Shown piece after piece: positions 17,942 through 27,310 of a DNA stretch of 64,000 bases. Position 1 is the stretch's first letter; each line of letters begins with the position of its first letter. Made by a program: the position numbers and the translations under genes. Source of the stretch: Streptomyces akebiae. GTDB lineage: Bacteria > Actinomycetota > Actinomycetes > Streptomycetales > Streptomycetaceae. Location: NCBI RefSeq assembly GCF_019599145.1, contig NZ_CP080647.1:10193203-10257202 (forward strand), written 5' to 3'. The notes beneath the pieces are model-generated. The model did not search any database. It was not told where the DNA came from and saw only the letters and a program-made list of their open reading frames with translations.

Positions 17942-18901
17942 ATGGCAGGGATCAGCATCGAGGTCGCACGGGTCGCACAGCGGCTCCGGGGCGGAATGGC
18001 GGGTGGGGTTCTGTCCTTCCCCCTCACCAGCTTTCGGGATGACGGCGGCCTCGACCTGGACGCATACCGGGTATACCTGGCCGACCGGCTGGCCACCGCC
18101 CCCGGCGCGGTGTTCCCTGCCTGTGGCACCGGCGAGTTCTTCTCGCTGGACGAGGACGAGTACCGGGCGGTGGTACAAGCCACGGTCGAGCTCGCTGACG
18201 GGCGCCTCCCGGTGGTCGCGGGCATCGGCTACGGCTGGGCCCAGGCCATCCGGTTCGCCCGCATCGCCGAGGACGCCGGCGCCGACGCCGCGCTGGTACT
18301 GCCCCACTACCTGGTCAGCGCCCCGCAGGAGGGCCTGGTGGAGCAACTGCGCCGGATCGCCGGGGGCACCCGGCTGCCGCTCATCGCCTATCAGCGCGGA
18401 CAGGTCGCCTTCACGGCAGCCTCTTTGCGGCGAGTCGCGGAGATTCCGAGTGTCATCGGGCTCAAGGACGGCCACAGCGACCTCGACCGGCTCCAGCGCC
18501 TCACGTTCGCCGCGCCCGAGGACTTCCTCTTCTTCAACGGGGCCGCCACTGCGGAGATCCAGGCCCGTGCGTACGCCACCGTGGGCGTCCCTGCCTACTC
18601 CTCTGCCGTCCACGCCTTCGCCCCTGAGATCGCGAACGCCTTCTTCACCGCCCTTGGGCAAGGCGACCACGGCACGGTCGGCAAGCTGCTGCACGATTTC
18701 TACGTTCCGCTCGTCGAACTCCGAGACCGGGTGCCGGGCTACGCCGTGTCCCTGGTGAAGGCCGCCGCCCGGCTGCGCGGCCTCCCGGTCGGCCCGGTGC
18801 GTGCCCCGCTCGCCGACCCTGGCCCGGCCGACCTGTCGGACCTGGAGAAGGTGCTGGACCACGGGCTGAGCCTGGTCGGCGCGGTACGACGACCCGCCTG
18901 A
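17942..18901 (+). CDS. kdgD: 5-dehydro-4-deoxyglucarate dehydratase
   Basis: The 319-residue DapA-superfamily protein (usual KDG dehydratase length about 300-320) has FPLTSFRDDGGLD near the start, the Schiff-base lysine in VIGLKDGHSD (about residue 175) and the substrate-loop FFNGAATAEIQARAY typical of 5-keto-4-deoxyglucarate dehydratase. The reaction is decarboxylating dehydration to 2-oxoglutarate semialdehyde (EC 4.2.1.41). It is first in a plus-strand set with a GntP permease and glucarate dehydratase, so it performs the second step of glucarate breakdown. Regulation by the divergent IclR protein is likely. Confidence 0.9.
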   Translation: MAGISIEVARVAQRLRGGMAGGVLSFPLTSFRDDGGLDLDAYRVYLADRLATAPGAVFPACGTGEFFSLDEDEYRAVVQATVELADGRLPVVAGIGYGWAQAIRFARIAEDAGADAALVLPHYLVSAPQEGLVEQLRRIAGGTRLPLIAYQRGQVAFTAASLRRVAEIPSVIGLKDGHSDLDRLQRLTFAAPEDFLFFNGAATAEIQARAYATVGVPAYSSAVHAFAPEIANAFFTALGQGDHGTVGKLLHDFYVPLVELRDRVPGYAVSLVKAAARLRGLPVGPVRAPLADPGPADLSDLEKVLDHGLSLVGAVRRPA

Positions 18902-19030
18902 GAAGTCCCGCACAACGATTCGTCCGACGCGGCCGTCGGCACCCCGCCGTGCCCTGCCGGGCTCCTCCCTCCGTCACTGCCCCTTTCCGCCCCGCGGCCT
19001 CCTCGCTCGACAGTTCAAAGGAGAACTGCC

Positions 19031-20368
19031 ATGCCTCTTCTCGTAGTCGGGATCAGTGTCCTGGTCCTGCTGCTCCTCATGACCAGGCTGAGACTGAATG
19101 GCTTCGCGGCACTGCTGCTCGTGGCGGTCGGCGTCGCGCTGGTCCAGGGAATTCCGGTGGCGACCATCCCAGACGTCCTCTCCGAGGGCATCGGGGGTCA
19201 GATCGGCGACACCATGCTCACCATCGGGCTCGGCGCCATGCTCGGCCGGGTCATGGGTGACTCCGGCGCCGCCCAGCGCATCGCAGGCAAGCTCCTCGAC
19301 GCCTTCGGCCCGCGCTGGGTGCAGGTGGCGATGGTGGTGACCGCGATGCTGATCGGCGTGACCATGTTCTACGAGGTCGCCTTCATCATTATCGTGCCGA
19401 TCGCGTTCACGCTGGTCAGGGTCACGGGGGCACCGCTGCTGTGGGTCGGTTTGCCGATGTCCATCACGCTGTCGACGATGCACAGTTTCCTGCCGCCGCA
19501 CCCCGGTCCCACCGCCGTCGCCGCGACCTTCGACGCATCCGTCGGGCTGACCCTGTTCTACGGCCTGTTCATCGCCGTCCCCGCCGGCGCGCTCATCGCC
19601 CTGGTCTGGCCCCGCCTGCCGTTCATCAAGGCCATGACGCCCTCCATTCCCCAGGGCCTGGTCGGCGAACGAGAGTTCACCGACGAGGAGATGCCCGGCC
19701 TCGGCTGGTCGCTGTTCGTGGCGCTGTTCCCCGTGGCGCTGATCGTGGCGGCTGCCGTGACCGACATGGCCACTTCCACCGAGACCGGGTTCCTGCACTT
19801 CGTCGCTTTCATCGGCTCGGCGCCGATCGCGCTGCTGCTGACGCTGTGCCTGGCGATCTGGGCGTTCGGGCCGCGGATCGGCCGGAGCCTGGAGGAGGTC
19901 GGCGCCTCCTGCTCGTCCGCGGCCAAGGCGATGGCGATGATCCTGCTGGTGATCGGCGCGGGCGGGGCATTCAAGAACGTCCTCGTCGAGGGTGGGATCT
20001 CCGACTACATCAAGGACGCCACCGACGGCTGGTCCATCTCACCGATCATTCTGGCCTGGCTCGTCGCCGTCATCCTCCGCATAGCTCTTGGCTCGGCGAC
20101 CGTTGCCGTCGTCACGGCCTCCGGCGTGGTGCTGCCGCTCCTGGCGGGGAGCGGGGTCCACCCGGAGGTGATGGTCCTCGCCGTCGCCTGTGGCTCCATC
20201 GCGTTCTCTCACGTCAACGACCCCGGTTTCTGGCTCTTCAAGGAGTACTTCAACCTCTCCGTCATCGAAGCGATCAAGGTCCGTACCAGCTATACGACCG
20301 TGCTCGCCATCCTCGGCCTGGGCGGCGTCCTGGCCGCCGAGCAGGTACTCGACGTTCTCAACCTCTGA
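19031..20368 (+). CDS. GntP family sugar-acid permease
   Basis: This 445-residue integral membrane protein has about 12 hydrophobic segments and the GntP hallmark [13 protein letters not shown] (about 157-169) followed by a second hydrophobic half ending [15 protein letters not shown], the conserved motif of gluconate:H+ symporters. AAGGAGAA sits properly before the ATG. Placed between kdgD and glucarate dehydratase, it most likely imports D-glucarate or galactarate rather than gluconate (inference). Gaps of 129 and 71 bases to its neighbours fit one operon. Confidence 0.9.
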   Translation: MPLLVVGISVLVLLLLMTRLRLNGFAALLLVAVGVALVQGIPVATIPDVLSEGIGGQIGDTMLTIGLGAMLGRVMGDSGAAQRIAGKLLDAFGPRWVQVAMVVTAMLIGVTMFYEVAFIIIVPIAFTLVRVTGAPLLWVGLPMSITLSTMHSFLPPHPGPTAVAATFDASVGLTLFYGLFIAVPAGALIALVWPRLPFIKAMTPSIPQGLVGEREFTDEEMPGLGWSLFVALFPVALIVAAAVTDMATSTETGFLHFVAFIGSAPIALLLTLCLAIWAFGPRIGRSLEEVGASCSSAAKAMAMILLVIGAGGAFKNVLVEGGISDYIKDATDGWSISPIILAWLVAVILRIALGSATVAVVTASGVVLPLLAGSGVHPEVMVLAVACGSIAFSHVNDPGFWLFKEYFNLSVIEAIKVRTSYTTVLAILGLGGVLAAEQVLDVLNL

Positions 20369-20439
20369 ACCACACACGCGACACCTTGGCTCGGAACACT
20401 CCGCTCGCCCCGTACCACCTCACCCCAGAAGGGCACCCG

Positions 20440-21774
20440 ATGAGCATCGGACAGCCGACCGTCACGGCGTTCGCCGTCTACCCCGTCGCCGGACGGGACA
20501 GCATGGAGCTGAACCTCTCCGGCGCGCACGGCCCCTACTTCACCCGCAACGTCGTCGTCCTCACCGACTCCGAGGGGCGTACCGGACTGGGGGAGGTGCC
20601 CGGAGGGGAGAACATCACGCGGACACTGCGGGACGCCGGGTCACTGATCGTCGGGGCCAGGGTGGGCGACTACAAGCGGGTGCTGCGCGCCATAGGTGAC
20701 CGGTTCGCCGACCGCGACGCCGACGGGCGGGGCACCCAGACCTTCGACCTGCGCACCACCGTCCACGCGGTCACCGCCGTCGAGTCGGCGCTGCTCGACC
20801 TTCTTGGACAGCACCTCGATGTACCGGTCGCGGCGCTGCTCGGCGACGGCCAACAGCGGGCTTCGGTCCGGGTACTGGGCTACCTCTTCTACGTCGGCGA
20901 CCCGGACCGCACCGACCTGGAGTACGTCCGTGAACCCGACTCCCCAGTGGAGTGGTATCGCGTCCGGCACGAGGAGGCCCTCACCTCGGAGGCGATCGTC
21001 CGGCAGGCCGAGGCGGCCTACGACCTCTACGGGTTCAGGGACTTCAAACTCAAGGGCGGTGTCCTGGAGGGCGCCGAGGAGGTCAAAGCCGTACGTGCCC
21101 TGAAGAACCGCTTCCCCGAGGCGCGGATCACTCTCGACCCCAATGGCGCCTGGTCACTGCGTGAGGCGGTCGAGCTGTGCCGTCCGCTCACCGACACGCT
21201 CGCCTACGCCGAGGACCCCTGTGGAGCCGAGGGGGGCTACTCCGGACGGGAGATCCTCGCCGAGTTCCGTCGCGCCACCGGCCTGCCCACCGCGACCAAC
21301 ATGATCGCCACCGACTGGCGCCAGATGACCCACGCCCTGGCCCTCCAGTCGGTCTCCATCCCGCTGGCCGACCCGCACTTCTGGACCATGCAGGGCTCGG
21401 TCCGCGTTGCACAGTTGTGCAACGCGATGGGCCTGACCTGGGGCTGTCACTCCAACAACCACTTCGACATCTCCCTGGCCATGGTGACCCACTGCGGCGC
21501 CGCGGCCCCCGGTGAGTACAACGCCCTGGACACGCACTGGATCTGGCAGGAGGGACTGGAACGGCTCACCACAGCACCGCCCCGTATCAGCGGCGGTGAG
21601 ATCGCCGTTCCGGACACCCCGGGCCTGGGCGTCCAACTCGACATGGACCGGCTGCTCGCGGCCCACGAGCTCTACCAGCAGAAGGCGTTGGGAGCCCGCG
21701 ACGACGCTGTCACCATGCAATACCTCATTCCTGCCTGGGCATTCGACAACAAGCGGCCCTGCCTGGTGCGGTAG
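20440..21774 (+). CDS. gudD: Glucarate dehydratase
   Basis: The 444-residue enolase-superfamily enzyme matches glucarate dehydratase length (about 445). Active-site features are the KxK motif in FKLKGG (about 203-205), the metal ligands in [15 protein letters not shown] and ATNMIAT, and the His-Asp dyad in [15 protein letters not shown] (His near 336, Asp near 343). It converts D-glucarate to 5-keto-4-deoxyglucarate (EC 4.2.1.40), the substrate of KdgD. ATG 20440 follows AGAAGGGCACCCG. It ends the glucarate operon. Confidence 0.92.
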   Translation: MSIGQPTVTAFAVYPVAGRDSMELNLSGAHGPYFTRNVVVLTDSEGRTGLGEVPGGENITRTLRDAGSLIVGARVGDYKRVLRAIGDRFADRDADGRGTQTFDLRTTVHAVTAVESALLDLLGQHLDVPVAALLGDGQQRASVRVLGYLFYVGDPDRTDLEYVREPDSPVEWYRVRHEEALTSEAIVRQAEAAYDLYGFRDFKLKGGVLEGAEEVKAVRALKNRFPEARITLDPNGAWSLREAVELCRPLTDTLAYAEDPCGAEGGYSGREILAEFRRATGLPTATNMIATDWRQMTHALALQSVSIPLADPHFWTMQGSVRVAQLCNAMGLTWGCHSNNHFDISLAMVTHCGAAAPGEYNALDTHWIWQEGLERLTTAPPRISGGEIAVPDTPGLGVQLDMDRLLAAHELYQQKALGARDDAVTMQYLIPAWAFDNKRPCLVR

Positions 21775-21973
21775 GCGAACCGCGTTGGTCGGCCGGCGTC
21801 GGCGGTCGACAGCTCAGGTGCATCCCCCCGGCTCGTGGTGGCCGGATGCAGCCGGATGCTCAGCGGCGGGCGCGGTGTACCGCGGAGGACAAGGTACGGG
21901 CTGTGGTGACCAGGAACATGCTGCACCGTCCCGAAGTCGCCTTCCGGGCGGCAACTTCGCGTCCACGCTGAAC

Positions 21974-22363
21974 ATGACCGTCGGCACACTGTTCCTGGTC
22001 AGCGGCTTCTTCCACCACTTCGTCATGGACCGCCCCGCCAACGTCCTGGATTTCGGCATGTCCAACGTCATCTTCAGCTTCGCCATGGGGCTGCTCATCG
22101 CCTGCTTCGGCATGTACGGCCGGGTGTCGAGCAAGCTGCCCTACGACAACCCGTACTGGCGGCGCCGCCACCCCCGCGAGGCGGCCCGGGAGGCCCTCGC
22201 CGCACGCCGCCGGGCACGCCGGGCGGCGCTCGGCCCCGCACCGGACTCCGCCCCGGCGCCCGCGCTCACGCGGCCCCGCGACCGGGGTCAACGTGGAACT
22301 GCCCCGAGGGCCCGCCCGTGGTCCGGGCGGGCCCTCGGGGGACGCGGCCGGGTCACAGGGTGA
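21974..22363 (+). CDS. Small membrane protein, possibly truncated
   Basis: About 130 codons encode a hydrophobic N-terminal half with two membrane segments (TVGTLFLVSGFFHHFVM and SNVIFSFAMGLLIACFGMYG), then RVSSKLPYDNPYWRRRHP and an Arg/Ala-rich tail. I do not recognise the function. Protein-like sequence (NFAST) precedes the ATG in frame, so the gene may have lost its true N-terminus. The last 20 codons run through a strong hairpin (22302-22340), suggesting the natural stop was earlier and was lost. Read as a degraded or extended gene. Confidence 0.45.
   Translation: MTVGTLFLVSGFFHHFVMDRPANVLDFGMSNVIFSFAMGLLIACFGMYGRVSSKLPYDNPYWRRRHPREAAREALAARRRARRAALGPAPDSAPAPALTRPRDRGQRGTAPRARPWSGRALGGRGRVTG
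22302..22340. terminator. Strong hairpin between convergent genes
   Basis: Sixteen-base perfect arms CCCCGAGGGCCCGCCC and GGGCGGGCCCTCGGGG flank a 7-base loop. It lies between the plus-strand membrane protein and the minus-strand DUF6480 gene, so it could end both transcripts. Confidence 0.75.
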
Positions 22364-22565
22364 CCATGCGTACCAGGAAGAAGGCGGCGACGAGCAGACC
22401 GCCGACCGCGAGCAGGAACAGCCACAGGTGCGGATGCTCCCAGATGCCACCGTCCGGTCGTTCGCGGTGCGCCTCGGCCGTCGACCCTTCGGCGGCGGGG
22501 GTCTCACCGGGCGGGGAAAGCTGCTCGCTCCCGGCACCTGCCTCGTGCGGCCTCTTGAGGTTCAT
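22353..22565 (-). CDS. DUF6480-like small membrane protein
   Basis: The 70-residue product has the SPPGETPAAEGS segment typical of actinobacterial DUF6480 proteins and one C-terminal membrane helix (LWLFLLAVGGLLVAAFFLVRM). Function of the family is unknown. ATG 22565 is selected because GGAGGGA lies 8 bases upstream; a GTG six bases earlier would sit too close to it. It is on the same strand as, and 170 bases downstream of, the B12-binding MerR gene and may be co-transcribed. Confidence 0.7.
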   Translation of the reverse strand: MNLKRPHEAGAGSEQLSPPGETPAAEGSTAEAHRERPDGGIWEHPHLWLFLLAVGGLLVAAFFLVRMVTL

Positions 22566-22735
22566 CAGCACTCCCTCCGGGCTCGGGACGATCGTCGTCC
22601 GATACGGAACAGAAGCCGTATGCGGGGACGCCTCACACCTGCTCTTCCACTCGGAGGGCGCGTCCGGATGCGTGTGCGGAGCGAGCCGCCGGACGGCTCG
22701 GCGTCCGGCCTTCCGGTTCCCTCACGGCCGGCGGA

Positions 22736-23812
22736 TCACACGGACTCCGGTGCGGGCTCCTCCCTCGCCGTGGACGCGTCGTCGCCGGGGCGGCCGGCGG
22801 AGACCGTGATCCGCACGGCGTCGCCCAGACCGAAGGGGCGCAGGAGCTCCGGATCCGAACGCAGACCCCATCCCGGGCCGCACAGCAGAACATGACTGCG
22901 GGTCCGGGCACCGTGGATTCCCCAGCGGATGGCCGCGAGGTGCCGGGCGAGCGGGAGGTTCGCGGTGCTCCGGGACTGCGACCACAGGGCCACGGCGGCC
23001 GGGGCGACCCTCCGTACCGTGGCCTCCAGCGCTTCGACCGGCACCGAACCGCCCAGCATCAGGACGCGCAGTCCACGCTCCGCCAGTACGGCGGTGAGCA
23101 CCTCCAGCGGAAGGGTGTGCAGTTCGCCCGGCAGGCACGCCAGCAGGACCTGGCGCGTGCCCGCGGCTCCGCTCTGGGCCGTGGCGCGGGCGTAGGTGTG
23201 GCGGAGGACCGTGGAGATGTGCCAGGACAGCAGGTGCTCCACTTCCACGTACCGGTCGTCGGAGGACTCCCACCTGCGTCCGACGTACCGAAGCGTCGGA
23301 ACGAGGACCTCCTCCCACGCGGCCATCAGGCCGTACGCGTCCACCGTCGCAGTGATCTGCTCCTGTACGGCCTCGGCGTCCATGCGGACCGCCGCCTGCG
23401 CGAGTCCCCGGCACAGTCGGCGCGAGTCGGCGACCGGCGGGACATCCGCCGGGGCCGCGTCCACGAGGGAGAACGGCTCGCCGACCGTTGCGAGAGGGCG
23501 GGGACGCGGTGGGCCGGCCGGGGGCGCCCCAGCGGCCGGGGAGTGCCCGGCGCCGGTCCGGCCCGCCTGGGCCTTGGCGGCCCGGGCCGCCTCCGCGGGA
23601 GGGAGGCCCTCCGCGGTCAGGCGGCACATCTCCCGCACCATCGCGACGTCCTCGGCCGTCCATCGCCGGTGACGCCCCTCGACCCTGGTGGCAGGCCCGA
23701 GGCCGTAGCGGCGGTCCCAGGAACGCAGTGTGGTGGGAGAGATACCGAGCCTGCGCGCGAGCATCCCGGTCGTCATGCCGGCCCCGGTGCCGGGTTCCTC
23801 GTGCGCGTCCAT
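22736..23812 (-). CDS. MerR-type regulator with B12-binding domain (CarH/LitR-like)
   Basis: This 358-residue protein has an N-terminal MerR helix-turn-helix (MTTGMLARRLGISPTTLRSWDRRYGL, about 12-38), a helical cobalamin-cap region with VEHLLSWHISTVLRHTYA, and a B12-binding Rossmann domain (LACLPGELHTLPLEVLTAVL, then GGSVPVEAL). The E-x-H pattern in PGELHTLP is the position of the cobalt-ligating His in CarH/LitR proteins. Such regulators repress genes in the dark with adenosylcobalamin and release DNA on illumination. ATG 23812 has GGAGG upstream; an alternative ATG at 23959 would add GPHGSY repeats. An ECF sigma gene lies upstream on the same strand, as in light-response loci of streptomycetes. 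Confidence 0.82.
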   Translation of the reverse strand: MDAHEEPGTGAGMTTGMLARRLGISPTTLRSWDRRYGLGPATRVEGRHRRWTAEDVAMVREMCRLTAEGLPPAEAARAAKAQAGRTGAGHSPAAGAPPAGPPRPRPLATVGEPFSLVDAAPADVPPVADSRRLCRGLAQAAVRMDAEAVQEQITATVDAYGLMAAWEEVLVPTLRYVGRRWESSDDRYVEVEHLLSWHISTVLRHTYARATAQSGAAGTRQVLLACLPGELHTLPLEVLTAVLAERGLRVLMLGGSVPVEALEATVRRVAPAAVALWSQSRSTANLPLARHLAAIRWGIHGARTRSHVLLCGPGWGLRSDPELLRPFGLGDAVRITVSAGRPGDDASTAREEPAPESV

Positions 23813-23906
23813 CCTGTCGCCTCCGTAGCCGATGTCCCTTGCCTCGATGTCCACCGGGCCTCGGGGCACGGGAGGTATTCCCCGCCCGGCGTCTGGACGG
23901 ATGCGA

Positions 23907-23958
23907 TGCGGGCCATACGAGCCGTGCGGGCCATACGAGCCATGCGGGCCATGCGCCA
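23907..23958. repeat. 18-base tandem repeat upstream of the MerR gene
   Basis: Two full copies of TGCGGGCCATACGAGCCg/a and a degenerate partial third copy lie between the sigma gene and the MerR start. On the minus strand they would encode GPHGSY repeats if the longer MerR start is used; otherwise they are in the leader and could bind protein. Confidence 0.7.
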
Positions 23959-24037
23959 CGGCAGGTGCGGTGCGCGCGCCCGCCGTCCAAGGAGGGCTTC
24001 CCCGGAGCGCGGCGTGGAAGGGACGCCGGGAAAGCGG

Positions 24038-24688
24038 TCAGACAGCGGGTTCCATCACCCGGCGCAGCGAGTGCAGGGCCCGGCGGATGTGGCTCTTCAC
24101 CGTGCCCATGGGCAGCCCCGTGAGCTCGGCGATCTGAGCCTGGGTCATGTCGCCGTACACGGCCATGCCCAGTACACGCCGCTGCACGGGCGTCAGACGC
24201 TGGAGCTTCTGCAGGACGAGGACGCGGTCGACGGCGGCCTGGCTCTCGTCGACGCCCCAGTACCGCACCGCCTCCTCCTGCTGCGCCGCGGACATGCTCT
24301 CGACGTCGGCCCGGCGCGCCCGCGCCGCATGCGCGTCCGCGATCGCGTGGCGCGTGATGCCGACGAGCCATCCGCCCAGCGCGCCGCGCTCCGGGCAGTA
24401 CCGCTCACGTCCCCGCCAGGCGGCCAGAAAGACCTGCTGGGTGACGTCCTCGGCGTCCCGCTCATCGTTCAGCGAGCGCCGGGCGAGCGTGTGGACGAGG
24501 GAGCCCCACCGCCGGTACGCCAGGGCGATCGCCTGTTCGTCCCCGGCGTGGAACCGCCGGGCGAGTTCGGTGTCATCGGTCTCGTCGGGCGCCGGGAGCG
24601 GACCGCTCACCCTGGGGGGATCGGGGTGGCGCGGACGGGTGCGCTCCGCGCCGGCGCTCAGGTGTGTGTCGGGCCGTGCAGTGGCCAT
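24038..24688 (-). CDS. ECF RNA polymerase sigma factor
   Basis: The 216-residue protein has region 2 (RRFHAGDEQAIALAYRRWG, then DERDAEDVTQQVFLAAWR, about 42-90) and region 4 (LTPVQRRVLGMAVYGDMTQA then IAELTGLPMGTVKSHIRRAL). ATG 24688 has GGAG upstream and avoids a cysteine-rich non-conserved extension. It sits just upstream of the B12-binding MerR gene on the same strand and is divergent from the DUF4397/sortase/anti-sigma genes. Its likely targets include that divergent operon, and the RskA-like protein at 26555-27310 is a candidate anti-sigma partner (inference). Confidence 0.88.
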   Translation of the reverse strand: MATARPDTHLSAGAERTRPRHPDPPRVSGPLPAPDETDDTELARRFHAGDEQAIALAYRRWGSLVHTLARRSLNDERDAEDVTQQVFLAAWRGRERYCPERGALGGWLVGITRHAIADAHAARARRADVESMSAAQQEEAVRYWGVDESQAAVDRVLVLQKLQRLTPVQRRVLGMAVYGDMTQAQIAELTGLPMGTVKSHIRRALHSLRRVMEPAV

Positions 24689-24966
24689 CGTGAGCTCCGA
24701 GGTCGAAGGAGTACGACACGACGACCGTCCGTCGAAACGATGCGGCGGGCAACGTGCAGCGTTAGCGCATCGAAATGCTCCACTCAAGCGCCCACGCGGC
24801 CGGTCCGCTCCTCCGGAGCGCCCGCGCACAGGCCTGCGACCGACGCAAGGCCTTCACACACACGTCTCGCCCCCCGCAAAAGAATCTGCATCCCCCGCCG
24901 CGGCACGCACCGAAGACCAGGTGCACTCACTCACAGGGAGTGGGCAGTTCGAAGGGACAGCCAGCC

Positions 24967-25779
24967 ATGATCTCCCGGACCCCCGTTGCCGCAGCCGCTT
25001 CGGTCGGCGTGTGCGCGCTCGTGCTGTGCGGCGCCGGAACAGCGAACGCCGCCGACGACGACCAGGCCATGGTCTCCGTCTTCCACGCCGTTCCCGGCCT
25101 GAACGTCGACGTGTACGCCAACGGCGACGAACTGATTCCCGACTTCAAACCGGGCACCCTCACCGACCCGCAGCCCCTTCCCGCCGGCTCCTACGACCTG
25201 AAGGTCTTCGAGGCCGGGGCGGACCCGAAGGGCAAGCCCGCCATCCAGAAGACCGTCGAGGTTCCCGCGGGGGCCGACGCGACCGTCGTGGCCCACCTGA
25301 ACGCCGACGGCGCGCCGCAGTTGGACGCCTACGTGAACGACACCTCCGAAGTGGCGGCCGGCCAGGCCCGGCTGACGGTCCGTCATGTCGCGGCGGCTCC
25401 GGCCGTCGATGTCAGGGCGGGCGGCACACCGGTCTTCAAGGATCTCGTCAACCCGAAGGAGGACACCGCCACCGTGGACGCCGGGACGGTCTCGGCGGAC
25501 GTCGTGCTGGCCGGCACCGACGACGTCGCCATCGGTCCCGCCGACCTCGCTCTCAAGGAAGGCACCTCCAACATCGTCTACGCCTGGGGAAGCGCCGAGG
25601 ACAAGAACCTCGCTCTGAAGGTGCAGACCCTGACCGGCATGCACTCCGCGCCCTCGGGCGTGAACGCCGGTTCGACCAACGACACCGACGCATGGCTGGC
25701 CTACGCCGCCGGAGCCGGCCTCCTCGGCCTCGCCAGCGCGCTCACCGCCCGCCGTGTGGTGTCCCGCGGCCGTGCCTGA
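24967..25779 (+). CDS. Secreted DUF4397 domain protein with C-terminal anchor
   Basis: The 270-residue protein has a Sec signal peptide (ISRTPVAAAASVGVCALVLC, cleavage after AGTANA-A) and two DUF4397 beta-sandwich units (MVSVFHAVPGLNVDVYANGD and LTVRHVAAAPAVDVRAGG). The C-terminus is a hydrophobic segment (AWLAYAAGAGLLGLASALTA) followed by RRVVSRGRA. That tail looks like a cell-wall sorting signal, yet I see no LPxTG or LAxTG before it. A GAAGGGA ribosome site precedes the ATG. The sortase gene starts inside its last codons, so the pair is translationally coupled, suggesting surface display. Function of DUF4397 is unknown. Confidence 0.85.
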   Translation: MISRTPVAAAASVGVCALVLCGAGTANAADDDQAMVSVFHAVPGLNVDVYANGDELIPDFKPGTLTDPQPLPAGSYDLKVFEAGADPKGKPAIQKTVEVPAGADATVVAHLNADGAPQLDAYVNDTSEVAAGQARLTVRHVAAAPAVDVRAGGTPVFKDLVNPKEDTATVDAGTVSADVVLAGTDDVAIGPADLALKEGTSNIVYAWGSAEDKNLALKVQTLTGMHSAPSGVNAGSTNDTDAWLAYAAGAGLLGLASALTARRVVSRGRA

Positions 25780-26455
25780 CACCCGAGCGGACCCGTGGCT
25801 CCGGCGGCGTCTCCAGACAGCGGTGACAGCCCTGCTGGCGGTGTCCGGAGCCACGGTGCTGGCACTGGCACCGTCCGGCGGCGAAAGCCTTCCGCCGACC
25901 GCGGACTTCGACGCGCGGGCCGCCGACTCGTCGCCCATGGCCCCGCCCGACCGCGCGGAGAACACCAGCACTCCGGCCGCGGCGGCCAACCTGGGCCCTG
26001 CCTCCGACCCGAGGCGGCTCGACATCGAGCGCGTCGGTCTCAGCGCCGCGGTCGAACCCGGGGGAGTGACCCCGGACGGCAGCGCCGAGATTCCCGAGGA
26101 CCCGGAGAAGATCGGCTGGTACCGCTTCGGTCCCGCTCCGGGCGAACCGTCCGGTTCCGCCGTCATGGTGGGACACGTGGACTCCCGCACGGGCGACCTC
26201 GGGGCCTTCGCAGCCCTCTTCGACGTACGCGCGGGCGACGAGGTGACCGTTCGGCGTGCCGCCGCTCCGCCGGTCACGTATCAGGTCGTCGCCCGCACGC
26301 AGGTGGACAAGGACCGGCTGCCCGCCTCGGCCTTCGCCAGAACCGGCGAACCGGTCCTCACGATGATCACCTGCGCGCCCCCCTTCGACGAGGATCGAGG
26401 CGGCTACCAGCGGAACCTGGTGGTGACGGCGGTCCCGGTCACCTCCACGGAATGA
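25772..26455 (+). CDS. Class F sortase
   Basis: About 227 residues: an N-terminal membrane segment (LQTAVTALLAVSGATVLAL), a linker, and the sortase beta-barrel. Catalytic residues are visible as His in VMVGHVDS, Cys in LTMITCAPP and Arg in GYQRNLVV. Class F sortases are the actinobacterial transpeptidases that attach or process surface proteins outside the membrane. The start is uncertain: GTG 25772 overlaps the upstream stop, and GTG 25754 is also in frame. It probably acts on the DUF4397 protein encoded just upstream. Confidence 0.85.
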   Translation: MPDTRADPWLRRRLQTAVTALLAVSGATVLALAPSGGESLPPTADFDARAADSSPMAPPDRAENTSTPAAAANLGPASDPRRLDIERVGLSAAVEPGGVTPDGSAEIPEDPEKIGWYRFGPAPGEPSGSAVMVGHVDSRTGDLGAFAALFDVRAGDEVTVRRAAAPPVTYQVVARTQVDKDRLPASAFARTGEPVLTMITCAPPFDEDRGGYQRNLVVTAVPVTSTE

Positions 26456-26554
26456 GTCCGTGGCCCGGTGCGCCCGCTTACGCTGCCGTCCATGCCCGGG
26501 GCGGGGTAGCGACCATGCCTGAGCGGCGACCGGCTGCACGAGGGGAGGTGGAGC

Positions 26555-27310
26555 ATGGCGCAGCACCTGGACCCCGACGAGCTGACCGACCTCGCACTCG
26601 GCCCCGATGCCCGCCCGACCCCGGTCCAGCACGCTCATCTGGCACGGTGTCCGGCGTGCCGCGATGAACTCGGACAGCTGCGACGCGTGGTCCGTGCCGC
26701 CCGGGCCGTGTCGACCGACGACCTCCTGACCGCGCCGCCCGACGAGGTGTGGCGCTCGATCTCGGCGGAACTGGAGTCGGACACGGCCCCGCACCGGCAG
26801 ACCGGGAGCGGCGACACCCCACCGATGCCGGGCGGACGCGACGGAAGCGGCGGACGCGGCCCAGCGTGGCTGCGCCGCTCCGCCTTGGCGGTCGCCGCCG
26901 CGAGTCTCGTCGTGGGGGTGCTGCTGGGCAGTGCCGTCACCGCATGGCGGCTCGACGACGACACACCGAGGGCCGAGACGAGCACGGCCGGCCGCCTCGC
27001 CCCGCTGGCCGTCCCACGGGCAGCGGGGACCGTGCGCCTGATCCGCGGCTCGGAGGCCGGGCAGGAGGTCACGGTGACCGTCACGGGTCTGCCCCGCACG
27101 GACGGCTACTACGAGGTGTGGCTCATGGACCGCAGCCATACCCGGCTCGTCGCCATGGGCGTTCTCGGCCCGGACGGCACCGCCACGCTGCCGCTCCCCG
27201 CACGCATCGACCTCGGCCGGTACCCCCTGATCGACGTGTCGGCGCAAGAGGACAACGGCAACCCGGCCCATTCCGGCCGGAGCGTCGTCCGCGGTCCCCT
27301 GCCCGGCTGA
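26555..27310 (+). CDS. RskA-type anti-sigma factor
   Basis: The 251-residue membrane protein has a zinc-type anti-sigma domain (HLARCPACRDEL near residues 28-39, with an upstream His), one transmembrane helix (ALAVAAASLVVGVLLGSAV, about 110-128) and an extracytoplasmic RskA C-terminal domain with GYYEVWLMDRSHTRLVAMG. GAGGGGAGG precedes the ATG. Such proteins hold an ECF sigma factor at the membrane until proteolysis. The nearest ECF sigma gene is 24038-24688, divergent and two genes away. It forms one plus-strand run with the DUF4397 and sortase genes. Confidence 0.87.
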   Translation: MAQHLDPDELTDLALGPDARPTPVQHAHLARCPACRDELGQLRRVVRAARAVSTDDLLTAPPDEVWRSISAELESDTAPHRQTGSGDTPPMPGGRDGSGGRGPAWLRRSALAVAAASLVVGVLLGSAVTAWRLDDDTPRAETSTAGRLAPLAVPRAAGTVRLIRGSEAGQEVTVTVTGLPRTDGYYEVWLMDRSHTRLVAMGVLGPDGTATLPLPARIDLGRYPLIDVSAQEDNGNPAHSGRSVVRGPLPG

